Assembly (NCBI RefSeq): GCF_964355755.1
Contig: NC_092675.1
Coordinates: 7,600,312-7,664,311, forward strand
Reading direction: 5' to 3'
Source: Antedon mediterranea
Taxonomy: Eukaryota > Echinodermata > Crinoidea > Comatulida > Antedonidae
Length of the DNA: 64,000 nt
The notes under the pieces were generated by a model. It was not told where the DNA came from and searched no databases. It saw nothing but the letters and a program-made list of their open reading frames with translations. The position numbers and the translations under genes were made by a program. Shown here piece by piece: positions 13,461 to 23,480 of this stretch (position 1 is the stretch's first letter; each line of letters opens with the position of its first letter).

Positions 13461-14285
13461 CATGCTGATAATATGAGGATGCATGTAAGCTCCTGGTCAC
13501 AAGAAGAACTGCAAACCATTGTGAACATCTTGAATAAAGTTTGTCTGGAATTTGGTCTAAGAATTAGTGCCCCCAAAACAGAAACCATTATATGGAACTG
13601 GAAAGAGGAAGTTGAAGAATACCCAAGATGCATCATACAAATTGGCGGCGTACACATTAACAACGTAACACACTTTAGATACCTTGGTGTATGGGCTACC
13701 TACAATGATGTTCATATTGGAGATCAAGAAGTAAAATACAGAATCAATTCAGCCAAAGGAGCATTTGCAGAGAATAGGGCATTGCTTACCAACAGAACGA
13801 TCCACCTGCAAACAAGAATGATGTTTCTTAATGGTCTAGTTAGGAGTAGACTCACCTATGGTTGCCATGCTTGGAGGGCAACAGGAAGTGAAATGTCCAA
13901 ACTTAGCACAACATACAAAACCTTCCTAAGAAGAATGCTAGTGAATGGCTTTCAAAGAGTCTGCCCACCAAACCATGTAGACATATCCTCAGATGAAGAA
14001 ACAGATGAAAACTATATAGACTGGCGTTACGTAATTGATAATGACGATCTCTACAAAATTACTGGCTGTCAACCGCTAGAAGAATATGTCTACAAGCAAC
14101 AATTCAACTGGATCGGACATGTAATTAGAAAAGAAAATGAAAATCCTACAAAAATTCTTACTTTTCACACAACACAAAGTAAACGAAGAGGTCGGAAGAT
14201 ACCATCAGTACTTGATAGAGTTGTACAACAAAGTCAACTTACTAGATGCAACTTCATTAGAGCCTGCTTCAACAGAAATTTATAA
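13461..14285 (+). pseudogene. 5'-truncated LINE (RTE/CR1-like) reverse-transcriptase C-terminal region
   Basis: An open frame from 13473 of 270 codons encodes the segment after the reverse-transcriptase active site. Visible family motifs are FGLRISAPKTE, FRYLGV, RLTYGCHAW, FLRRML, FNWIGHVIRKEN and RRGRKI, all typical of LINE endonuclease/RT proteins downstream of the catalytic box. The active-site box itself, at the extreme 5' end, reads HADN instead of YADD, and an in-frame stop lies just upstream (13443). Palm, fingers and endonuclease are missing, as expected for a 5'-truncated retrocopy. The product cannot be an active polymerase. The uninterrupted 270 codons suggest a fairly recent insertion. 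It lies in intergenic DNA with no neighbours. Confidence 0.85.
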
Positions 14286-14289
14286 TTCC

Positions 14290-16195
14290 CAGCAATGTTT
14301 TAACTGTATATATGAACTGTTTTATAAGTTGTTTTGTGACTGTGTAATTTGGTAGTAGTCACTCTCATACTGTAGGCCTACATTTAAAAGTAACACATCC
14401 AAATGCCAACTTCAAGTCAATGGCTACCAGATGTCTCTGTGAGACGGTTATTTGAACCAGTACCAGTACCAGTACCAGTAGACTTGCGTGAAATACCGGT
14501 AGGCCTGCTTATTGTTCAAACTGGACATTATCGTAGAAACCACTTACTGCATTTGTCACAAATTCTCTTAGGCTCCAGGCCCCGGGCATCAGACCTGGTA
14601 GGCGTACTTCATTATTGAATATGAGTTATTTTAAAACAATGAATCACTCCATCTTCACGAATTAACTCTATATTAATAATGTTTCATTATTGTGGTAACA
14701 GACCTATTATTAACTGTAATTACAGCAAGGTATACATTTCACAATGTCGCAATGTGCGATGCATTGTAGCACTATAACACTTTAAAATACCATACGTAAG
14801 TGTAATTTCTACATAGTTTACAAGTTTTACTTTGTTTAACGTCACAATAAAAGGAATGTTGGAATAAAAGAACCTTAAATATGATAAAAACCTGTCTAGG
14901 CTAGTCTGTCAGAGTTACGGCTCAATACAATACGACAATAGAGCGTAGGATACGATTAACAAGTATAAAGATTAAACTATTTTAAACTGTTCAATATTAG
15001 CGCTTTCTCTTAGCATTAAAGTACCCACGGTTAATGACATGCCCTGGATACAGACGAAAAATCATCGCATAAGTCTATAAAAAATATAAACTTGTATTAT
15101 GAAGTTAATACAAAACTGAAAACAGTCATTCCATAAAGTATAATAAATAGGCCTATGTCACAAGAAGTACTGTACTGTATACAGTGTTATCCCGGCCCTC
15201 GGGCTAGGGTGGGTCAGAATAAAAAGCTTTATATTCATAGGTCAGTCTGCAAGAGCACGAATACTAAGCGTAGGTACGTATATTAATGTATCTCATGTGT
15301 TTAGGTCCATAATTCACACGTGTTTTCATTCTCGACGCAAATAAACGAAGTACCCAGAATCAAGCATGTATTTTAAAATCTACTCATTAGTTAACTTTAC
15401 TTGCCGAGAGGGGGCGCATGCTAATTCTAGGTACAGTACTTGGGTACCAGTGGCCATATTCATCTATCATACAGTAGGCCTACTTTGTATTTCAAAGGAA
15501 AATAACTTACTTTAAATAATGTGCAATAAATATATAAGGATTTAAATGTCATTTATATGCCACTTATAGGAGAATGTTTCCCTTAGCCTAGGTGTGAATG
15601 GAGTATACTGAAACGATACTCGTTTTTTTTGTATTCTCCAAAAGCATGTGATGTGTCGAACAATTTTGTTTACAAAAAACAACCACATGCCGCATACAAA
15701 AAGGCGTTGTCATATTTTACAATTTGACATTAGGCCACAGGTTACGGTCAACGATTATATATTTCGTCGAAAAAAAAGTTTTTTTCTGATGATTTTCTTT
15801 CCGCCTGTCCCCACTGATGCCTCAGGTTTTGGCACAATTCACACAATTTCCGTAAATACTTGCCCTACCTTAATCTAATTATTAAAATGTATAGAAACAA
15901 TACATTTTTACATTGTAAAAAGAACAATTAAACCCACAAATATTTAAACACCCACAACAGACCACAAAATAGGAGGGAACACGAACACGCAGGTACACGA
16001 AAGACCCGGCCTGCTTTTACACCCGCACTCCAATAATGATATTAGTTTATCATGTAGGCCTATAACACTAAAGAGACGTATCATTTGGGAATTTTCATCA
16101 AAACCATACAGTAACAGAATGCCTATGAGTAAACCCACTAGACCTAAAAAAGTTACCGTATTTCATGCTTTTAAAAAATAATTGAAAAGAATTTC
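14290..16195. other. intergenic sequence with a CAGTAC hexamer repeat
   Basis: No gene was recognised. A short (CCAGTA)n repeat lies at about 14457-14480 and several TAGGCCTA words occur. The open frames at 14403-14618 and 15648-15878 have no protein character. Confidence 0.45.
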
Positions 16196-16204
16196 ACATC
16201 TGAA

Positions 16205-16335
16205 GTCGAGGCGAGTGTGGCCGAGAAGTGAAAGACAAGGCACTGTGGTTCAAGACACACAGTCCTGATGGATGGTAGAACAAGCCCTCGTTGATATCTG
16301 GACTACATTTTTCTTGTGACACCTTAAAAAAAGAG
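16205..16335 (+). mobile_element. possible tRNA-Ser/Leu-headed SINE fragment
   Basis: GAGTGTGGCCGAGAAGTGAA resembles an A box of a class II tRNA, and about 35 nt later TGTGGTTCAAGACAC resembles a B box. The flanking sequence does not pair as an acceptor stem, so it is a SINE head or tRNA relic, not a tRNA gene. Confidence 0.4.
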
Positions 16336-16344
16336 CGGAGGTTG

Positions 16345-18475
16345 ACAGCTTTTGAGAGGGTTACTCAATCTGTCTACAAGTGTTTTCTGTTTACTACACT
16401 AATCTTTAGTGTTCACTTGAATTTCATTCTATTTCCTAGATAACTGGCCAGACTTTGTGAAGAGCGGCACCGACCGGAAACGTGTTAAACCACGAGTATT
16501 TCTTCCAATTTTAGTTGTCAATATTTGACATATGTCATTTTAACAGAATTCTAATATATTGCTTTTAATACGCCCTGATTAATAAAGATATTTATTACTA
16601 ATTACTTGGTATTTGGTTATGGTATTTTTAATTGTCTGGTAGGATAGGTTTGCTCCGTGACCACCAGATGCCACGAGCGTGAGTATGACGGATGGTCTCA
16701 TCAACCACAATTTCTTGGCAGCAGAAACAGGACAAATTTTCAATAAAAGTTATTTTAACCACATTTATTGAAAATTTGTTTTGATTTTGAAAACACTTAA
16801 AAGTGTTATCAAACGCCATTTAACCGGTTATCGTCGTGCAACTTGAGATCTCGGACTAGAAAGATGACTATTAAAAGAATAATTTTAACTTTATGTTTGT
16901 ACGTTTATATAATTTTGTATTCTATTTGTTTTTAAGAGGGCTCCTTCAAATCAGCTGTTAAAGCTACCCTTGTAAAACAAAGTTGAATAAATGAATAAAA
17001 TACGTTAAATATAAAAGAAAGGGCCGAAAGTAGGTACACTATATAACACAGACACATCATCATCAGGTACAAACATTACACAATCATTCTTATTCATAGG
17101 CGCGCGAAATTATGATTAAGATTCCAGTTTGATGGTCTACAGTTCAATGAACTAACAGAATTAACTTACATATTGTGAGGCACTGTCACTGTAGTTATAA
17201 TCTACGTTAGCGTTATACATTCAAATTGTTGTCTGGCAGCAGCCTACACACGTAATAACATCAGAAACACATGGTACAGTATTTGCAAATGACATACCTG
17301 TGACGTAACTTATTAAATAGAAAAAAACATGCACCGAAACGAACAGCGCCATCAGCACCTGAAACATAAAATTTTGATTTGACAGAGAAGAGAATCATCA
17401 TTTAGGCCTATCGACGCACGCCACATAAAGTTCTATAAACAATATCAAGTCTATTAGGTCCGGTTATATAATATATAACCTTGACTCACATTATTATAGA
17501 AGGTATTATTATTTTATCCATCTGGCGCCGCGGTTATAAAATCCGTGTTATAATTCTTAAAAATTGCTATAAAATTTACAATGCACCACATGTTTTAGAA
17601 TGGAAAAAGATCAGGGGATGTCTTTAGGCAGCAGATGGGAACAGAAATGGCTCATTTGGTGGTTTGAGTGGAATTTAAGCAGGGCTTTTAAAGCCCACGT
17701 TAATCCAAGGAAGTAGGCCTATTTGTTTGTTCTTTGTTTTTTTTGTTTTGTTTTGTGACAGATCCAGAGAGAGTGATAGGCCAGCTAATATTATTATTTT
17801 ACAACTCTCTGGATAGGCCTACTCCCAACTGAAGAATAATTATTAAACTATTTATCACACTTTTAGCTATACAATAGATGGGTTTGGAATATAAAGGGAA
17901 GAATTGAGGGCAGCAGACGGAAAGCGTGCTCTAAAATCTGATAAAAGTGATATTAACCAAACAATGCAGTCATTGACCAAAATATACAATATTTGTAAAT
18001 AAACAATAAATAATTTGTAAAATAAGCATTTTCTGTTAAAAATAACAGTGTGAATATTTCCATAGCAGAATATCTCAAATGCTTTCTCGACATGAGTCCA
18101 CCTCGATATCTATTATTTAAAGTTCAGTAAATAGAATTCATCTCGTTAACTCGTTGTATTTGTATAGGCTTATGGTTGGTTTCATTGACATCATAATATT
18201 TATTTATTTAATATTGACAAATAATGCGTAATAAAAACAACTTCATTTTCTATTGGTTTTAATATTTGGGGTTTGAATATAACCTTGAGGGTGTTACTTT
18301 TGAAATGCTGTAAGCATAAGTTTGAAAAGCATGGACCGAACTACTTAGGCAGACAATCGAAAACATTCCAACGTGACGAATGTTCACACCCTAAATGTAG
18401 CACCAAAACTGTGACAAATAGTCTCGTATTGTACTGTATAACCTAATCAATAAACTGCAAATAATCAAATTACTT
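16345..18475. other. intergenic sequence, nothing recognised
   Basis: No coding or RNA feature was recognised. TAGGCCTA words are at about 17403, 17715 and 17814. Confidence 0.45.
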
Positions 18476-18481
18476 TTTATA

Positions 18482-18601
18482 AAGCTTGGTTCCCATTAGA
18501 ACAAAATCGCAACGTAACCAATGCAACATAAAACGTTGTTCGGTTTCCACAACGACAAGTTGTTGCTTCGTTACATTTTTCTAGTGGGAACCAAGCTTTA
18601 A
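18482..18601. mobile_element. MITE family A, copy 3 (complete ends)
   Basis: Inverted ends AAAGCTTGGTTCCCATTAG and CTAGTGGGAACCAAGCTTTA enclose about 80 bp. The interior is more diverged than in the other copies. It abuts the large TIR element that starts about 20 bp further on. Confidence 0.8.
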
Positions 18602-18622
18602 AGGAAGGTTTAACATGTGATC

Positions 18623-18730
18623 GTCCAGTCAATCTAATGATATACCCACCACAAATTGCAATAGTAACAAAGTAAGTATTTTTGAATTCCATATAAAGTG
18701 TAGAACGACATACTAAAAGTCACCGAAAAT
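18623..18730 (+). repeat. left terminal inverted repeat of the 4.3 kb element
   Basis: Pairs with 22795-22912 on the opposite strand. The strongest shared block is CCACCACAAATTGCAATAGT. Confidence 0.8.
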
Positions 18731-19207
18731 CCAAGCATTGGGTCAAGGGGTCAGAGGTCAATAAAGGTCATTTTAAGTCAAAATTAATATGCCCCATTAA
18801 TTACATATATTTAACCATTTGAAATACATTATATACAAGTGTGATTTATGTCATCCGAAAGCTTATTAAATTTCCTATTCAGTGATATCAAACTTATAGT
18901 CATAACATTTTATTTAGCATGTCATTTTTGCGGAAAAACACAACATAATGTGTCAATTTTGGCTAAAAATGTTGTTTTCGCTGTAAACAACAATGGTATA
19001 CACACAGGGATACCCTGGGGTGAACATTTCAGTCCAAAGCGATACACATGACCAGCTCAAGATGCAGATGAGTTCCTGTTCCTTCCTGTTGCTTCTGAAT
19101 GATCTACATTCCATTTTTTTCCAGATGGCATTTGTGTTGCCATGGTTACAGTATTTATATTGGGATGTGTAAGTATTTTAACGATTTTTTAACCAGTAGA
19201 AATACAA

Positions 19208-20815
19208 AGATGTTCAACAGCCGTTTGACAATGACCTCCATGTTGTATGACGTTCGGACCATCTGGGCTGGATTGTCAACAGACCTGGTGATTGAAAAGG
19301 TTTCTATGAAAAGCCTCAAAGAAAACCAGAGGTTTGACAAGAGATTTAGGAATGAGTACATCCAGACCAAATCTGCGTTGAATGTAATGCCTCGCAATAG
19401 TATCAGGGCGTTACTCCAGCAGCGGCCAACATAAGAACTTTGGCCACACGTCAGGAACACAATGCAATTGAAAAATCCATTTGGTTACGACTCAGAGACT
19501 TCATACCATTGACACGGGAGTTACTGCAGGTGACTCGGAATATTGGCAATGTGGTATTAAGCATTGAATATTTTGGACGGATGTTAGGCCAGAAAGTCTT
19601 GCAATGTATTCAAGATCCTGGCAATAAAGTACATACAGGCAAATATGTGTGCATCGATCCTACAGTTCCAGAGGAGACTCGAGGTGACAACAAGGAAGTT
19701 TTTGAACATGAACTTTGTTATCCACCAGCACTTTTTGAAACAACCAACTTACAATACTTTCAGCTAATAAACCAACATGATGCCATGTGGAAACAATGAA
19801 TAGTCTAACACATCCAACTCACTGAATGATGTCCGATAGGCCTACATTCTAGATGGTAGTGCTCTACTGCACAGCATTCCATGGAATAGTGTAGAGACTT
19901 GATGCGATCTGCCATCATAGTCTTTGATGATTATGAAAGCGGCTCATCCACCAAAGATGGCGCACATGGTAAGGCGGGTCAGGTGGTAGTATCCCTGTAC
20001 ATTTTACCAGTGACATGTTCCACAAAATAGGATCACTTTCTGTAACAAACGACAATTTATAAATCTTCGTAATTAGTACCGGTACTTGAACAAAATGGCA
20101 ATGAGTGAATGCAGCTGCTGATGCAGATGTTATTTCGGATAGTACAAAAAACCATTGAATCAGCAAACAGGAAAACATCTGTCATTATCCGATGACACGG
20201 ATCTATCTAGTGCTCCTCTGCAATCAAGCATTTAAAACATCTTGTGATATTCTTTAGACTGGAGCTGAGATGCTGGACTATCAAACTGGTTCAAACAGTA
20301 CATTTGAGAGACATCTGTGATAACCTTCTGTTTGCTCATGCGATACTGGTGACAAAACATACAGAGTTTTCGGAATTGGAAAACAAGTGGCTCTAAAAAA
20401 AGCTTGTCATTGCACTTATTTCTGACATTATGCTGTAGTCTTCAGATGCAAACAAGCTACAAAGGATGAGAAAATGATTTAGTGTGTCTGTACAATAGAC
20501 GACCTGAAGAACGTGGAATGTCTTTGACTCCATCCCATCTACAAGTACAACCTTGCATATATAACTTCATAATCGTACCACAACCAAGGTACATAACATC
20601 ATGTTCAAGTTCAAGTTATCTTTTAGCAATGGAGTGGGGTTGATATGTGTACCGAAGATTGGGGATGGAAGATCAGATGATGGAAACATGGTTCCTCTAC
20701 ACACAGACTTAAAGCCAGCACCTGAGTATCTCCTTGAAGCCTTCAGGGGTAACTATAACTACATGTGGTGAATGCAACGGCATTGCACTGTACTGATACC
20801 CGAACAAGAAAGTGA
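19208..20815 (+). pseudogene. decayed ORF of a repetitive uncharacterised protein family with PIN/FEN-like acidic motifs
   Basis: Two open pieces, 19208-19434 (IWAGLSTDLVIEKV) and 19440-19799 (FEHELCYPPALFE), are in different frames. Further pieces follow with many stops: ILDGSALLHSIPW (near 19843), IVFDDYESGSSTKDGAHG (near 19917), an ADADV-like and then a DDTDL stretch (about 20120-20210), FAHAILVT...GIGKQVALKK (about 20330-20400) and APEYLLEAFRGN (about 20720). The order and spacing match, from memory, a large family of uncharacterised proteins found in many copies in cnidarian, mollusc, echinoderm and fish genomes, whose DGG, FDGY, DADV and DTDLL blocks look like metal-binding aspartates of a PIN or flap-nuclease-like fold. 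Function is unknown. At least several frameshifts and stops make this copy dead. Confidence 0.7.
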
Positions 20816-20861
20816 TACTGATGACATAGTTGTGAGTCCTTTTCTATTTGAAGGATTAAAC

Positions 20862-21720
20862 AATATCATCCCACACGGGGCAATTCAAATAAAAAGGTCT
20901 GGATTAAAATGATCTTACAAAATATACAAAAATATCACAATACACAGTACAATATAACAAGAGTCAAAGTTCAAGAATTTAAGAGTCGGGTGGCAACTGG
21001 CAAAACAGAATTTCTTTTACGGTGTGTTCTACATGCCAGGCATCGAAAGCGACGCCCATGAGGCATGAGCTCGAAATCACTGAACAAGGCATGGTTAACA
21101 TTTTTTAGAATAGCTCTACTTTTTTCTAGAGTTTGCATGTCACAGAAGGAAGATAAGCTACGAAGTTGACAACCTATTAATTTAGAACTTAAATTAACAA
21201 TTCTTTGTAGTGAGTTTCTCTTTTTGACCCTAAGACTAAAAAACCAGCATATAAAGTAAAACAGTTAAAACGTTCTCAATAAAGGAATTATAAAAAACCC
21301 TGAGAATTACTTTATCGACATTAAAATGGTTCAGCTTCCTTAACAGATAAAGTCTCTGGTGCCCTTTCTCTATTGCCTCTGTATTTAATTCCCAGCTGAG
21401 ATTGTCCTAGGTATTTAAAGGAATGGACAATTTTGCTGGTTCGTCATTTATGAGGGCTACCAGAGGGCTGCGTCCTTTCTCCTTCCTAAAATCTACAATC
21501 ATCTCCTTGGTTTTGGTCACATTGACTTCCATCTAATGCGGAACCATGGCCGTCCTGTGAATTTTTAAGGAGAGACAGCAAGACAGTGTCGTCAGCAAAT
21601 TTGACAAGATGACTATTGTCCTGTTTGCTGCGACAGTCATCCGTGTATATAATATACAGGAGAGGAGAGAGGACGCAACCCTGGGGAGATCCAATACTTG
21701 TCATTACGTACATTCGTTGA
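20862..21720 (-). pseudogene. CR1/L2-like LINE remnant: reverse-transcriptase C-terminal half and 3' end
   Basis: On the minus strand, an open frame (21713-21486) carries GSPQGCVLSPLLYIIYTDD and then VKFADDTVLL, the reverse-transcriptase palm motifs including the catalytic FADD. Beyond a frameshift and stop the reading continues as TKTKEMIVDFRKEK, then HSFKYLG, HQRLYLLRKLNHFNVD, RIVNLSSKLIG and PHGRRFRCLACRTHRKRNS ending in LLNS, typical of CR1/L2/Rex1-type LINE C-termini. The 3' end reads ATTTGAATTGCCCCGTGTGG, a typical LINE 3' tail. The 5' part is missing. It sits inside the TIR element in the opposite orientation to the decayed ORF. Confidence 0.85.
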
Positions 21721-21774
21721 TACTAAAATCATCAAAAATCTATCTATAGTAGGCCTAAATCATGAGTTGATTCC

Positions 21775-22697
21775 GAATTATCAAGACTCATTAATTAATC
21801 AGCAATAGTACATACCGCTAATGAATTCCAATGTTCTTCTAGCTAGCATCATTTTTCCTATTTCATGACGATACAATAGGTACAGGAAAAACATTATTTG
21901 CACCAAATACTTCCAATATATAAATAAACATAATTTAGTTTTACGCTATTTTAAGAAAATTTGAGTTTTCGTAAAAGGTCACTGACCTCTATAGTTACAT
22001 AACAACTGTTGTATCAATTAGTTTTAGAGTAAGAAATACATATTATACACATTTGTAGTTATTTAGATTTTATTGGCAGGCATAAATGTTACCTCTAAAC
22101 ACAAGTTTCATCAAATGCATCGGCAATTATGGAATAAGACATTGCAGTTAATAATTTTGTTAGGAAAAATTTGAGTTTTTGTAAAAGGTCAATGACCTTT
22201 TGACCTCTAGTTACGTATAACTGTTGTATTAATTGTTTTTTTAATGTATATTAGTAGGATATATATACTATACACATTGGTACTAAAGCTAATTAGATAT
22301 GGTTATAAAACAATGGATTATAGGCATAAACGCTACCCCCTACCACAAAATTGTTTACATTACATTTGATCAAGAATCAATTTCAATAAGAATAGTACAT
22401 CATTACTTTAAAAAATTCTTCTAGTTAACATCATGTTTCCTATTCTATATATCGATAGGTACAGAAAAAACACAATTTTGATTAAATGCATCCACAATTA
22501 TGGCATACGATATTACAGTTAATCATTTTTTTTATGGAAAAAAATGAGTTTTTGTAAAAGGTCAATAACCTTTTGACCTCTAGTTATATAAATAGGTGTT
22601 GTATTTTGGTTTTTTAAATTGCATATTAGAAAGACATATATATTCTACACATTGATATCAAGATTATTGAGATTGGATTATAAAACCACAAGTTATG
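21775..22697 (+). repeat. three subterminal direct repeats (about 245-375 bp) with AGGTCA half-sites
   Basis: Copies span about 21775-22078, 22079-22322 and 22323-22697. Shared phrases are GAGTTTTTGTAAAAGGTCA, TTTTGACCTCTAGTTA, CTGTTGTAT, GGATTATA and GGCATAAATGTTACC. The middle copy lacks about 120 bp present in the other two. They lie just inside the right terminal repeat. Confidence 0.8.
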
Positions 22698-22794
22698 GGC
22701 ATAAATGTTACCCCCTACCCCAAAAATATTTACGGAATAAAATCGCTATATAGTTGTTGAGATTACGTAAAAAATAAAGTGTTCCAATGCTTCA

Positions 22795-22912
22795 ATTTTC
22801 GGTGACTTTTAATATGTCATTATAAACTACATTTGGAATGAAAAAATCAATGTTTCGTTACTATTGCAATTTGTGGTGGGTTTACCTCTAAATATCACTA
22901 GATTGACTGGAC
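22795..22912 (-). repeat. right terminal inverted repeat of the 4.3 kb element
   Basis: Reverse complement of 18623-18730, with a few small insertions relative to it. Confidence 0.8.
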
Positions 22913-23081
22913 TAAACGTACTATTGTAGATATAACCCCACCGCTATTTAATAAAACAAACGAGGGCTATAACGTGTTAACACTGGCCAACCCTTTATTC
23001 AGAGGGAACAACCAATTTAGGGGAAGCATTGTTTTGTCCCAAAGGAAAGTCAGGTGCGTTGTGTAGAAAATGTAGTCATTT

Positions 23082-23480
23082 TTAAAGCTTTGTTCCCACA
23101 GGATACAAACGCAATCACGTAACGCAACATGTTGACCATTTAAGCTTGGTTCCCACTAGAACGTAACGCAAGGACGTAAACGCAACGCAAGCGTTTTAAC
23201 CAATGACAAGCGAAGTTGGTTCCCACTAGAACGTAACGCAAGGACGTAAACGCAACGCAAGCGTTTTAACCAATGATAAGCGAAGTTATCACAAGCGAAT
23301 AAGCCATCGCTTGTGATTGGTCTATTCACTTGCGTTGCGTTACGTCCTTATGTTGCGTCGCTAGTGGGAACCACGCTTTAGCAATCACAAGCGAATAAGC
23401 CATCACTTGTGATTGGTCTTTTCACTTGCGTTGCGTTACGTCCTTGTGTTGTGTTGCCAGTGGGAACCACGCTTTACAAG
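23082..23480. mobile_element. MITE family A, compound copy with duplicated arms (palindrome of palindromes)
   Basis: Left arms starting GGTTCCCACTAGAACGTAAC occur at about 23147 and 23218 (a third, eroded, near 23090). Right arms ending CTAGTGGGAACCACGCTTTA or CCAGTGGGAACCACGCTTTA occur at about 23380 and 23475. ACGTAACGCAAGGACGTAAA pairs with the TTGCGTTGCGTTACGTCCTT of each right arm. This gives several alternative long hairpins within 400 bp. Confidence 0.85.

Larger units (their letters stand above)
18623..22912 (+). mobile_element. 4.3 kb element bounded by ~110 bp terminal inverted repeats
   Basis: The left end (18623-18730) begins GTCCAGTCAATCTA and contains ACCACAAATTGCAATAGTAA and AAAGTCACCGAAAAT. 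The same phrases occur in reverse complement at 22795-22912 (for example TTACTATTGCAATTTGTGGT). The arms differ by substitutions and small indels. Inside are a decayed ORF, a minus-strand LINE remnant, and three subterminal repeats near the right end. No clean target-site duplication was found. No transposase motif is visible in what remains, so the element may be non-autonomous or of a family whose key protein is the decayed ORF. Confidence 0.75.
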
